From: Carboxylicivirga caseinilyticus
GTDB lineage: Bacteria > Bacteroidota > Bacteroidia > Bacteroidales > Marinilabiliaceae
Direction: 5' to 3'
NCBI GenBank assembly: GCA_025499705.1
Contig: JAFMVE010000013.1
Location: 55,361-119,360, forward strand
DNA: 64,000 bases
The position numbers and the translations under genes were made by a program. Shown piece after piece: positions 1 to 7,418 of the stretch; position 1 is the first letter of the stretch, and every line of letters begins with the position of its first letter. The notes beneath the pieces are model-generated. The model did no database searches, was not told the origin of the DNA, and saw only the letters and a list, made by a program, of their open reading frames with translations.

Positions 1-339
1 AACATGCCTTTAACAGCTGAAACAAAGGGAATGATTGGCAAGGAGGAACTGGCTTTGATGAAGTCGTCAGCATACTTAATTAACACGGCACGTGGACCTG
101 TTATTGATCAGCAGGCACTGATAGAAGCTTTGCATTCTGGCAGAATAGCCGGAGCTGGACTGGATGTGTATGAGAATGAACCAACAGTTCCTGATGAATT
201 ATTAGCTATGGATAATGTGGTGTTGATCCCGCATCTGGGAACTGCTACACACGAAACCCGAAAGGAAATGTCGACGTTGGTGGCTGAAAATATAAAAGCT
301 TTTTTTAATGGCGAAACTCCTCCAAACCGGGTGGTGTAG
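1..339 (+). CDS. D-isomer-specific 2-hydroxyacid dehydrogenase, C-terminal part
   Basis: This is the 3' end of a gene that begins before the window; the reading frame is open from base 1, so the ATG at 4 is probably internal. The visible 112 residues are the end of the NAD-binding domain and the return to the catalytic domain of the 2-hydroxyacid dehydrogenase family (glyoxylate/hydroxypyruvate reductase type). The family's catalytic set is present: Arg in NTARGPVID, Glu in the DVYENEP motif and His in IPHLGT. Such enzymes reduce 2-oxoacids with NAD(P)H in the cytosol. The substrate cannot be told from the fragment. A YjbQ gene follows 42 bases downstream on the same strand. Confidence 0.85.
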   Translation, partial: NMPLTAETKGMIGKEELALMKSSAYLINTARGPVIDQQALIEALHSGRIAGAGLDVYENEPTVPDELLAMDNVVLIPHLGTATHETRKEMSTLVAENIKAFFNGETPPNRVV

Positions 340-381
340 CAAGATTAGTTATAATTTGTAAGTAAAAATAAATTTTTCAAG

Positions 382-792
382 ATGATTGATCAATATGAGA
401 TAACATTATCGGAATATAGAAGAGGTTTTCATTTGGTAACCAATGATATTTTGCGTCATATTCCAACTCTTCCCGAAAAAGGTATTATGAATGTTTTTAT
501 TAAACATTCATCGGCTGGATTAACATTGAATGAAAATGCGGATTATACAGTTCGTGAAGATTTTGAAACGGTGTTTAATAAATTGGTTCCTGAACGGGAT
601 CCTGATTATAACCATGTTTTAGAAGGTGATGATGATATGCCGGCTCATATAAAATCTTCACTAGTGGGCGTGTCATTAAATATTCCTATTACAAATCACA
701 GATTAAATCTCGGAACCTGGCAAGGCATCTATCTTTGCGAATTCAGGAATTATGGAGGTCGTCGAAAGATAGTTGTTACTATTTATCATTAA
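382..792 (+). CDS. YjbQ family protein (UPF0047)
   Basis: A 136-residue cytosolic protein of the YjbQ/UPF0047 family, the usual full length. The family signatures are clear: the HSSAGLTLNENAD segment near residue 42, MPAHIKSSL near residue 85 and LGTWQGIYLCEFR near residue 110. YjbQ proteins form small trimers and have been linked to a weak, secondary thiamine-phosphate synthase activity in E. coli; the true role is unsettled. The gene follows the dehydrogenase closely on the same strand and may share its transcript. A structured leader for the next gene starts about 20 bases after its stop. Confidence 0.85.
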   Translation: MIDQYEITLSEYRRGFHLVTNDILRHIPTLPEKGIMNVFIKHSSAGLTLNENADYTVREDFETVFNKLVPERDPDYNHVLEGDDDMPAHIKSSLVGVSLNIPITNHRLNLGTWQGIYLCEFRNYGGRRKIVVTIYH

Positions 793-811
793 AATAGGTT
801 TTAAATTGTAA

Positions 812-902
812 GCGTTGATTTTTATCATAGTGATTGAAGTCGTAACTTTATTACTTAGTGAGTGGATTACATGAGGTAATAAATTATAACTTAAATCAAC
901 GC
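812..902 (+). promoter_or_regulatory. Structured 5' leader of iorA: two nested perfect stems
   Basis: Two perfect inverted repeats are nested here. The outer pair is gcgttgattt (812-821) with aaatcaacgc (893-902), 10 bp, whose right arm ends one base before the iorA ATG at 904. The inner pair is tttattac (847-854) with gtaataaa (876-883), 8 bp, enclosing a 21-base loop. The position suggests an RNA element that could mask or expose the start codon. It does not match a riboswitch class I can name, and chance pairing in AT-rich DNA is possible for the inner stem. Confidence 0.4.
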
Positions 903-903
903 A

Positions 904-2517
904 ATGCATAAGTTACTTTTATTAGGAGACGAGGCAATTGCCCAGGGAGCAATTGATGCCGGGTTGTCGGGTGTTTATGCCTACCCGGGAACACCATCAA
1001 CCGAAATTACCGAATATATACAGGGATCGAAACTTGCCCGCGAACGAAATATCCATAGTAAATGGTCGGCTAACGAAAAAACTGCTATGGAAACTGCTTT
1101 GGGCATGAGTTATGCAGGCAAACGAGCCATGACATGTATGAAGCATGTTGGTTTGAATGTGGCTGCCGATGCATTTATAAATGCTGCCATTACGGGTGTG
1201 AATGGTGGTCTTGTGGTTGTAGTGGCTGATGATCCATCAATGCACTCAAGTCAGAATGAGCAAGATAGCAGGGTTTATGGTAAGTTTGCCATGATTTCGA
1301 TTTTGGAGCCGCACAATCAACAGGAAGCATACGATATGGCATATCATGCCTTTGAGTTGTCTGAAAAGCATGCTTTACCTGTTATGATTCGTTTAACAAC
1401 GCGATTGGCTCATTCAAGAGCAGGAGTGATTCGCAAACCGTTGCTTGATCAAAACAATAGTTCGTTACCGAAAGATCCTACTCAGTTTGTTTTGCTACCA
1501 GCCTTCGCCCGAAGGAATTATAAACATCTTTTGTCGACACGTCCCGATCTGGAACAAGTATCAACTGAATCTCCTTATAACTGGATGATTGATGGGCATG
1601 ACAAATCCCTTGGTATTGTGGCTTGTGGTATCACTTATAATTACCTGATGGAGAATTTTAAGGATCGGGAGTTGAATCATCCTGTTTTAAAATTATCTCA
1701 GTATCCTATGCCTCGTAGCATTATTAATCAGCTGATAAATGAATGTGATGAAATACTGGTTCTTGAAGATGGTTACCCTGTTATTGAGGAACTGTTGAAA
1801 GGATACCAGGAAGCGGGTACACCAATTCATGGTCGTCTGGATGGTACCTTACCCCGCGATGGTGAATTAAATCCAAATATTGTTGCCAGTGCATTTAATC
1901 TTCCGGTAGAGGAAGGATTTCCAGTACCTGATCTGGTTAAATCAAGACCACCTGCTATGTGTAAAGGATGCGGTCATATTGATGCTTATAAAGCTTTAAA
2001 TATTGCTTTGGAAGAATATGGTCCGGGCCGTGTTTTTGCCGATATAGGCTGCTATACCTTAGGTGCTTTACCTCCGTACAATGCAATTAATTCGTGCGTG
2101 GACATGGGAGCTTCAATCACCATGGCTAAAGGTGCCACAGATGCCGGATTAAATCCTTCGGTTGCTGTTATTGGAGATTCAACTTTTACTCATTCTGGTA
2201 TGACAGGTTTATTGGATGCTGTAAGTGAGAAGACTCCTATAACGGTTATCATCTCTGATAATTTCACTACCGGAATGACAGGTGGTCAGGACTCTCAGGC
2301 TTTAGGTCATCTCGAAAGTATTATTCAAGGAATTGGTGTTGAACCTGAACATATCAGGGTGTTTAAACCAACTTCAGCCAACCTGGATGAGATGGTTGAA
2401 ATAATGCGCGAAGAACTTAAATATCAAGGGGTTTCTGTGATCATTCCTCGTCGTCAGTGTATTCAAACTTTAAGAAATAAGAGTCTGGTACATAAAGTGA
2501 AAGAGCTTGGATTGTAA
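904..2517 (+). CDS. iorA: Indolepyruvate:ferredoxin oxidoreductase, alpha subunit
   Basis: Large subunit of the thiamine-diphosphate enzyme that oxidises aryl pyruvates (from Trp, Phe, Tyr) to aryl-acetyl-CoA while reducing ferredoxin, a mark of anaerobic amino-acid fermentation. The N-terminal POR-type domain opens with a YAYPGTPSTEI motif (about residues 25-35). The TPP-binding half contains CKGCGH near residue 353 and GDSTFTHSG near residue 423. The protein is 537 residues. The archaeal type (about 600-650) carries a C-terminal ferredoxin-like domain with Cys clusters; here the C-terminus has one Cys and no CxxCxxC, so iron-sulfur centres must come from elsewhere. iorB follows after a hairpin-bearing gap of 103 bases. 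Confidence 0.93.
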   Translation: MHKLLLLGDEAIAQGAIDAGLSGVYAYPGTPSTEITEYIQGSKLARERNIHSKWSANEKTAMETALGMSYAGKRAMTCMKHVGLNVAADAFINAAITGVNGGLVVVVADDPSMHSSQNEQDSRVYGKFAMISILEPHNQQEAYDMAYHAFELSEKHALPVMIRLTTRLAHSRAGVIRKPLLDQNNSSLPKDPTQFVLLPAFARRNYKHLLSTRPDLEQVSTESPYNWMIDGHDKSLGIVACGITYNYLMENFKDRELNHPVLKLSQYPMPRSIINQLINECDEILVLEDGYPVIEELLKGYQEAGTPIHGRLDGTLPRDGELNPNIVASAFNLPVEEGFPVPDLVKSRPPAMCKGCGHIDAYKALNIALEEYGPGRVFADIGCYTLGALPPYNAINSCVDMGASITMAKGATDAGLNPSVAVIGDSTFTHSGMTGLLDAVSEKTPITVIISDNFTTGMTGGQDSQALGHLESIIQGIGVEPEHIRVFKPTSANLDEMVEIMREELKYQGVSVIIPRRQCIQTLRNKSLVHKVKELGL

Positions 2518-2546
2518 TAGTCTGAAGTCTTAAATTTAATCTTAAG

Positions 2547-2589
2547 GGAACGGTTCTCTCTTAAAGTGATGTAAATAAAGAACCGTTCC
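2547..2589 (+). other. 11-bp perfect hairpin between iorA and iorB
   Basis: The arms ggaacggttct (2547-2557) and agaaccgttcc (2579-2589) are perfect inverted repeats around a 21-base loop. No T tract follows, so this is not a standard intrinsic terminator. It may tune the iorA/iorB ratio or protect mRNA ends. Each arm is itself nearly palindromic, so a protein-binding site pair is also possible. Confidence 0.5.
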
Positions 2590-2620
2590 GTAATTTACCT
2601 TATAGTTAAATATTTAAATT

Positions 2621-3214
2621 ATGAAATCAGATATAGTATTAGCAGGTGTAGGAGGTCAGGGAATCTTATCAATCGCAGCAACTCTGGGAATGGCTGCAGT
2701 GGAAAATCATCTTTATCTCAAGCAGGCTGAAGTACACGGAATGAGTCAGAGAGGCGGAGATGTTCAGTCGCATTTAAGATTGAGTTCCGAACCTGTTGCC
2801 TCAGATCTTATTCCAAAAGGTAAAGCTGATATAATCTTGTCTGTTGAACCAATGGAATCGTTACGTTATCTTCCGTTTCTTTCCCGTAAAGGATGGTTGG
2901 TGACAAACATTACGCCTTTTGAAAATATTCCTGAATATCCGGATATGGAGAAAGTAATGGCAGAAATTGAAAAATTGCCTCATCATATCGCCATTGATGC
3001 TGACCAAATAGCAAGTGAAGTGGGTAATCGCAGAGCTTCTAATATTGTTATGTTGGGTGCCGCATCTCCATTTATCGATATACCTTATGATGCATTGGAA
3101 GAAGGTATTCGTAAGATTTTTAGTCGCAAAGGTGAGGGTGTGGTAGAAGTTAATCTTAAAGCATTACGCGCCGGAAGACAGGCCGCTGAGGAATCATTGG
3201 CTCATATGAATTGA
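2621..3214 (+). CDS. iorB: Indolepyruvate:ferredoxin oxidoreductase, beta subunit
   Basis: The 197-residue beta (gamma-type POR) subunit that pairs with IorA. The N-terminus shows the family's glycine-rich GVGGQGI motif (residues 10-16), followed by EVHGMSQRGGDVQSH near residue 40, which is characteristic of IorB and related 2-oxoacid:ferredoxin oxidoreductase gamma subunits. Length is normal. It lies downstream of iorA on the same strand and is closed by a strong intrinsic terminator at 3241, so iorA-iorB form a two-gene unit. Confidence 0.93.
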   Translation: MKSDIVLAGVGGQGILSIAATLGMAAVENHLYLKQAEVHGMSQRGGDVQSHLRLSSEPVASDLIPKGKADIILSVEPMESLRYLPFLSRKGWLVTNITPFENIPEYPDMEKVMAEIEKLPHHIAIDADQIASEVGNRRASNIVMLGAASPFIDIPYDALEEGIRKIFSRKGEGVVEVNLKALRAGRQAAEESLAHMN

Positions 3215-3240
3215 ATGAAAATATGTAGTACTCCTTCTGA

Positions 3241-3271
3241 AGTCGGCCGGCAATTGCGGTCGGCTTTTTTA
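3241..3271 (+). terminator. Intrinsic terminator after iorB
   Basis: A 9-bp stem (3241-3249 with 3257-3265, two G-U pairs) has a 7-base loop and is followed directly by a run of T. It lies 27 bases after the iorB stop and separates the ior genes from the arsenical operon. Confidence 0.85.
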
Positions 3272-3305
3272 TGTGTAAATAATTATGAAATTAAGAATGA
3301 ATTCA

Positions 3306-3332
3306 TACCTTTGTTCGGTAATTAACGAACAA
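3306..3332 (+). promoter_or_regulatory. Promoter -7 box overlapped by ArsR-type operator
   Basis: TACCTTTG at 3306-3313 fits the Bacteroidota -7 consensus TAnnTTTG. It runs into a near-perfect 22-bp palindrome at 3311-3332 with arms ttgttcg and cgaacaa around a taatta core. The regulator's ATG is only 5 bases further on. The same GTTCG-N8-CGAAC pattern recurs at 3655, so this is read as an autoregulatory operator. Confidence 0.65.
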
Positions 3333-3337
3333 TATTT

Positions 3338-3637
3338 ATGTATAAAGAAGTGCTGACAGAAAAGCAAAAGAAGGTTGCCCGTTATGCAAAGGCTATGGGG
3401 CATCCTATTCGTGTTTATATACTTGAATTATTGTCAAAACAAAGTTGTTGCTATAGTGGTGATCTTACCGATGATTTGCCGATTGTAAAATCTACCCTGT
3501 CACAGCATCTGAAAGAATTAAAAGACGCCGGTTTGATTCAGGGAGAGATTGAGGCGCCTAAAATTAAATACTGTGTTAATAAGGAAAACTGGAAAGAAGC
3601 TCAGGATTTATTTCGTGAATTTTTAAAGTTGGAATAA
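3338..3637 (+). CDS. ArsR/SmtB family transcriptional repressor
   Basis: A 99-residue winged-helix regulator of the ArsR family. The MGHPIRVYILELL segment (about 20-32) and KSTLSQHLKELKDAGLI recognition helix and wing (about 51-67) are typical. A Cys-Cys pair (SCCYSGDL, near residue 37) sits where many ArsR proteins place metalloid-sensing cysteines, and a third Cys lies near residue 85. The family represses until As(III) or a related ligand binds the thiols. It is the first gene of the arsenical cluster, with palindromic operators both before it and after it, so it probably controls itself and the downstream genes. Confidence 0.88.
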   Translation: MYKEVLTEKQKKVARYAKAMGHPIRVYILELLSKQSCCYSGDLTDDLPIVKSTLSQHLKELKDAGLIQGEIEAPKIKYCVNKENWKEAQDLFREFLKLE

Positions 3638-3654
3638 AATTTTTTGAATTATAT

Positions 3655-3672
3655 GTTCGTTGTTTTACGAAC
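3655..3672 (+). promoter_or_regulatory. Second ArsR-type operator upstream of arsE/F/G genes
   Basis: This 18-bp site has arms GTTCG and CGAAC separated by 8 bases, exactly the geometry of the site before the regulator gene at 3313-3330. An extra cgaac half-site follows at 3675. It lies between the regulator and the thioredoxin-like gene, implying a second promoter under the same repressor. Confidence 0.6.
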
Positions 3673-3705
3673 TGCGAACAAACTAAACTATTAACGAAAA
3701 AAGTT

Positions 3706-3951
3706 ATGGAAATTAAAGTTTTAGGAACCGGTTGCAAAAAGTGTAAGACACTTGAAGCTGTAACAAAACAGGCTGTAGAAGAACTTCAATTAGATGCTGT
3801 TGTTGAAAAAGTGGAGGATATTCAGCAGATAATGTCGTATGGCATTATGCAAACACCGGGTTTAGTTGTAGATGGTAAGGTCGTTTTGTCTGGGCAATTA
3901 CCGGATATTACTTTAATGAAAGGAATTCTTACTCAACAACAGTCAAAATGA
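3706..3951 (+). CDS. Small thioredoxin-fold disulfide protein (ArsE-like)
   Basis: An 81-residue thioredoxin/glutaredoxin-like protein of the redox-active disulfide protein 2 (MTH895/TM0996) type. The GTGCKKC motif gives a CxxC pair at residues 10 and 13, and MQTPGLVVDG near residue 48 contains the cis-proline loop. It has no signal peptide, so it is cytosolic. In arsEFG operons described from Shewanella, small thiol proteins of this kind work beside ArsF and the ArsG permease in handling aromatic arsenicals; the exact reaction is inferred. Its last 4 bases overlap the next gene (ATGA), indicating coupled translation. Confidence 0.8.
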   Translation: MEIKVLGTGCKKCKTLEAVTKQAVEELQLDAVVEKVEDIQQIMSYGIMQTPGLVVDGKVVLSGQLPDITLMKGILTQQQSK

Positions 3952-4358
3952 GAAGAATACAATTTCTTGCAATTGCGTTAGCATTCATTTTATTAAATGT
4001 TAACTGTTCCTCAAAAAGTGCTAAAAGTAATGCTACCGAAAGTATTGCTAAGGCTGATAAAGTGGAAGTGTTCTATTTCCATTTTAACCGCAGATGCGCA
4101 ACCTGCAATGCAGTTGAGGAAGTAAGTAAATTAGCTATTGCTGAGACTTATGACGATAAGGTAAGTTTTGAGAGTTGCAATCTGGATGAGAAAGAAGGTA
4201 AAGAGAAAGGAAATAATCTCGGTGTTTCGGCTCAGACCTTGTTAATTGTTTCGGGTGACACAAAAATCAATATTACCAGTCAGGCATTTATGAATGCCCG
4301 CAGTAATCCTGAAAAGCTAAAAGCTTTGATTAAAGAAAAAATCGATCCTTTATTGTAA
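3948..4358 (+). CDS. arsF: ArsF family thioredoxin-like lipoprotein
   Basis: A 136-residue protein with a lipoprotein signal peptide (hydrophobic residues 5-18, lipobox Cys at 20) and a compact thioredoxin-like domain holding a CATC pair at residues 50 and 53. It matches the family annotated as nitrophenyl compound nitroreductase subunit ArsF. It would sit on the periplasmic side of a membrane next to the ArsG permease encoded downstream. It overlaps the ArsE-like gene by 4 bases. Direct evidence for nitroreduction cannot be read from the sequence; a redox or metalloid-carrier role is equally compatible. Confidence 0.75.
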   Translation: MRRIQFLAIALAFILLNVNCSSKSAKSNATESIAKADKVEVFYFHFNRRCATCNAVEEVSKLAIAETYDDKVSFESCNLDEKEGKEKGNNLGVSAQTLLIVSGDTKINITSQAFMNARSNPEKLKALIKEKIDPLL

Positions 4359-4464
4359 TTGTTTGCGAGTGAATGTGTAAGGTTAGTTTTTGTTGTTATT
4401 GAGTCAATAAGAATTTGCAAAATTAACTACTGTCTTCTGCCTAAATAACTAATAAGCTAAGTTT

Positions 4465-5166
4465 ATGGAGGAGTTTCTTAATAATCTCTATAGTAACAGT
4501 TCTGCACCTGTTTGGTCGGCACTGCTATTGGGTTTAATGACTGCCATCAGCCCTTGTCCCCTGGCTAGCAATATTACAGCCATTGGATTTATCAGTAAGG
4601 ATATTGAAAACCGGAATAAGGTGTTTATAAATGGTATTGTTTATACACTTGGAAGGGTTTTTTCGTATTCGTTGCTGGCAGCTGTATTGGTTTTAAGTGC
4701 CGACCAGATAAAGATTGCAGGTGTTTTTCAGCAGTATGGAGAAAAGATTTTAGGACCTGCTCTCATCATTATAGGGCTCATCATGTTGGGTGTTATTAAT
4801 CTAAGGTTTTGGGGTGGTGGTGGATTGACCTCATATTTTCAGAATAAACAAAGACATAGTTATAGGGATGCTTTTTTATTGGGTGTATTGTTTGCATTAA
4901 CTTTTTGCCCGTATAGTGGGGTACTTTTCTTTGGCATGCTTATACCTATGACTATCGAAAGTTCTTCAGGAATGCTTTTACCACCGGTTTTTGCTTTCGC
5001 CACGGGCATACCGGTAGTTGTATTCGCCTGGTTACTGGCTTACACCGTTTCAGGTGTGGGGACTTTATACAACAAAATCAAGGCTTTCGAAATATGGTTT
5101 CGACGGGTGGTGGCTATCACCTTTGTTGGAATAGGAATTTATTATACAATTGCTGTTTGGATATAA
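4465..5166 (+). CDS. arsG: ArsG family arsenical efflux permease (DsbD/CcdA-like)
   Basis: A 233-residue inner-membrane protein with about six transmembrane segments and the two Cys-containing motifs of the DsbD/CcdA superfamily: SPCPLASN near residue 30 and FCPYSGVLFF near residue 143. This combination beside ArsF-type genes is what is annotated as the aromatic arsenical efflux permease ArsG. CcdA proteins carry electrons across the membrane through such cysteines, so a thiol-relay role to the lipoprotein ArsF is an alternative to direct efflux. It starts 106 bases after arsF and is followed after one base by the next permease gene. Confidence 0.8.
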   Translation: MEEFLNNLYSNSSAPVWSALLLGLMTAISPCPLASNITAIGFISKDIENRNKVFINGIVYTLGRVFSYSLLAAVLVLSADQIKIAGVFQQYGEKILGPALIIIGLIMLGVINLRFWGGGGLTSYFQNKQRHSYRDAFLLGVLFALTFCPYSGVLFFGMLIPMTIESSSGMLLPPVFAFATGIPVVVFAWLLAYTVSGVGTLYNKIKAFEIWFRRVVAITFVGIGIYYTIAVWI

Positions 5167-5167
5167 A

Positions 5168-6193
5168 ATGAAGACAAAAAGAATTATTACACTGATTTTA
5201 TCCCTTATTTCCTGGGTGATCATCTATCATTACCTGAAACCTATTTCAGATTTTATAGTCGATGATGTATTTAAGATGAAAGCTGAAACGCATCTTACCG
5301 AATCAGTACGTTTCTTTATTTTTGAAGTGCCAAAGGTCTTATTATTACTGGTGTTGATCATATTTCTGGTAGGTATTGTCCGATCCTATTTTTCTGCTGA
5401 GAAAACCCGTAAAGCACTGGAAGGAAAACCACTTTTTGTAGGTAATATAATGGCATCGTTGTTAGGTATAGTAACTCCTTTCTGTTCCTGTTCAGCTATA
5501 CCACTATTTCTTGGATTCGTAGAAGCCGGTATTCCTGTGGGGGTAACTTTTTCATTTTTAATTGCTGCTCCAATGATTAATGAGGTGGCTCTGGTTATGC
5601 TGGTTGGTTTGTTTGGATGGAAAGTGGCCTTAATATATGTGGCAACAGGACTGATCGTGGCTATTTCGGCCGGGTATATTCTGGAGAAATTAAAACTTCA
5701 AAAGTACGTGGCTGATTGGGTTTTTACAGTTAAATCACAACAAAATGGTCTGGAATTACCTCAATTGACTTTTAATGACAGGATTATAGCTGGTCTTACC
5801 TCAGTTAAAGAGATTGTTGGAAAAATCTGGATTTATGTGTTGGCAGGTATTGCCATTGGAGCAGGGGCTCATGGTTATGTACCCGATGATTTTCTGGCAC
5901 GTGTATTAGGAGCCGATAATTGGTATTCGGTATTGTTGGCAATTGTGGTTGGTGTGCCGCTTTATTCCAATGCTGCCGGTATAATTCCAATTGTAAGTGT
6001 TTTGATTGAAAAGGGTGTTTCGTTAGGAACTGCTTTAGCTTTTATGATGTCGGTTATAGGTCTTTCTTTACCCGAGATAATTATTCTGAAAAAAGTGTTG
6101 AAATGGCAACTGATAGCTGTTTTTGTAGGTGTGGTGGCAACAGGAATTATAATTGTAGGTTATGTATTTAATTATTGGGTGTTTGCAGTGTGA
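5168..6193 (+). CDS. ArsP/DUF318-type permease
   Basis: A 341-residue permease of the DUF318 family (PF03773), which includes ArsP, the efflux pump for trivalent organoarsenicals. It has about eight to ten hydrophobic segments and the family hallmark TPFCSCSAIPLF near residue 105, whose paired cysteines could bind a metalloid. The ATG at 5168 is chosen because it lies one base after the arsG stop; an upstream TTG at 5150 would overlap arsG. With the regulator and ArsE/F/G-like genes it completes an organoarsenical-type resistance operon. Specificity could include other soft metals. Confidence 0.83.
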   Translation: MKTKRIITLILSLISWVIIYHYLKPISDFIVDDVFKMKAETHLTESVRFFIFEVPKVLLLLVLIIFLVGIVRSYFSAEKTRKALEGKPLFVGNIMASLLGIVTPFCSCSAIPLFLGFVEAGIPVGVTFSFLIAAPMINEVALVMLVGLFGWKVALIYVATGLIVAISAGYILEKLKLQKYVADWVFTVKSQQNGLELPQLTFNDRIIAGLTSVKEIVGKIWIYVLAGIAIGAGAHGYVPDDFLARVLGADNWYSVLLAIVVGVPLYSNAAGIIPIVSVLIEKGVSLGTALAFMMSVIGLSLPEIIILKKVLKWQLIAVFVGVVATGIIIVGYVFNYWVFAV

Positions 6194-6298
6194 GATTTGT
6201 TATTTTGACAATTCATATTATTTTTAATGATGTGATGACATTCTGTTTAGGATAATGTTGTCTGCATAATGTTTGTATCGTAATATTAACCTTAACAA

Positions 6299-6925
6299 AT
6301 GGCAATGATAATTTTTGGCAGACGAAAAGTCAGGATTAAAAAGTATAATAATTCACATATAAAATGTGAGGAATGTGGTAGTTTTCAGCAACAGTTTTCT
6401 GTGTATCAGGAATACTTTCATATATTTTTTATTCCTGTATTCCCAACAAGTGTTAAAACCATTCGAACAGTTTGCTTGAATTGCAAAGATACTTTTAATC
6501 AGGAAAAGGTAAATCATTATCTTTCTATTACAAAAACTCCAATTTATATGTATTCAGGCCTTATTCTGTTTGCATTATTAATTATTACAGGAGTGTATGC
6601 AAATAATGAGAGTCAGAAAAAGAGGGTTGAATATGTCTCTAGTCCAAAGGTTAGCGATGTTTATCTGATACAACAAAATGATGATGGGCCGACGTTTTAT
6701 TATTTCTTGAAAATTATCAGTATTGATTCAGATACAGTTGAATTATTACATAGTTCTCTCCAATATAACCAATTTGTTACCAATATGACGGATTCTGACT
6801 TCTTTGTTTTGGATGATGGATTTAAGGTTCTGAAATCCGACTTGAAAGTTTTTCTCGATGATGGAATGATTCGTTCTGTTGAAAGGGATTATGATGCTGC
6901 AAGTCAATTTATGATTGAAAAATAA
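6299..6925 (+). CDS. Zinc-ribbon membrane protein
   Basis: A 208-residue protein with an N-terminal zinc ribbon (CxxC at residues 23/26 and 59/62) containing a hydrophobic HIFFIPVFPTS strand. This pattern is known from small zinc-ribbon proteins that begin with an IFGRR-like segment. One transmembrane helix follows at about 83-101, then an acidic domain of about 105 residues that I do not recognise. It probably sits in the inner membrane with the ribbon in the cytosol. ATG at 6305 is an alternative start. No operon partner is evident; the next gene encodes a tiny membrane protein. Confidence 0.6.
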   Translation: MAMIIFGRRKVRIKKYNNSHIKCEECGSFQQQFSVYQEYFHIFFIPVFPTSVKTIRTVCLNCKDTFNQEKVNHYLSITKTPIYMYSGLILFALLIITGVYANNESQKKRVEYVSSPKVSDVYLIQQNDDGPTFYYFLKIISIDSDTVELLHSSLQYNQFVTNMTDSDFFVLDDGFKVLKSDLKVFLDDGMIRSVERDYDAASQFMIEK

Positions 6926-7025
6926 ACATGTTCAATTGTAGAGTAATATTATTCATAAGAGCAGATTTGTTCTCAGTACATTAATCAATTAATGTATGTT
7001 GCTCAATCAATTAAACCTCTCAAAA

Positions 7026-7193
7026 ATGAAAAAAATCTACTTCGATTTGATTTTTATAGTTTTAGCTTCTGTATTGTTGATAATAACTATTAGTACCGGC
7101 TTGCTGGAAAAGTATTTAGGATTTGCATTAATCCCACTTTTATTGGCTTATTATTTGGGGCAGTTGGTACAGAAAAAAGCTAAGAATAAATAA
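7026..7193 (+). CDS. Small two-helix membrane protein
   Basis: A 55-residue protein starting MKKIYFDL, with two predicted membrane helices (about 5-25 and 29-45) and a lysine-rich C-terminus, so the ends are likely cytosolic. An in-frame ATG at 6996 would add ten residues; the later start gives a more typical basic N-terminus. Function is unknown. Confidence 0.5.
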   Translation: MKKIYFDLIFIVLASVLLIITISTGLLEKYLGFALIPLLLAYYLGQLVQKKAKNK

Positions 7194-7200
7194 TCCTAAT

Positions 7201-7326
7201 TTAATTCTCTTTGTTTTTCAACTTGCATAACTCCTTCAATCTTGCAACTTCTTTGGCCTCTTCGTCAAATTCCCAGTAATCAGGGTGTTCTATTATGAAT
7301 TTTTCAAGTAGTTGTTCTGCACTCAT
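7201..7326 (-). CDS. Short acidic/charged 41-aa protein
   Basis: A 41-codon frame beginning MSAEQLLEKFIIEHP and ending in KLKNKEN, rich in Glu and Lys and likely helical; the composition looks protein-like rather than random. A TATTTTTG box on the same strand (about 40 bases before the ATG) fits the Bacteroidota -7 consensus. It ends 8 bases from the convergent small membrane protein gene. Function is unknown and the call rests on composition and promoter only. Confidence 0.45.
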   Translation of the reverse strand: MSAEQLLEKFIIEHPDYWEFDEEAKEVARLKELCKLKNKEN

Positions 7327-7418
7327 AATCTTGTTATTTAGATATTATTCCATAACAAAAATAATGTGCGCTAATACTAAAGGAGTTAAATGAATAATAA
7401 GTTGATATTAAGTTAAGG

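Noticed and set aside
5150..5167. TTG start for the ArsP-like permease overlapping arsG
   Set aside because: ATG at 5168, one base after the arsG stop, opens a normal basic-then-hydrophobic N-terminus.
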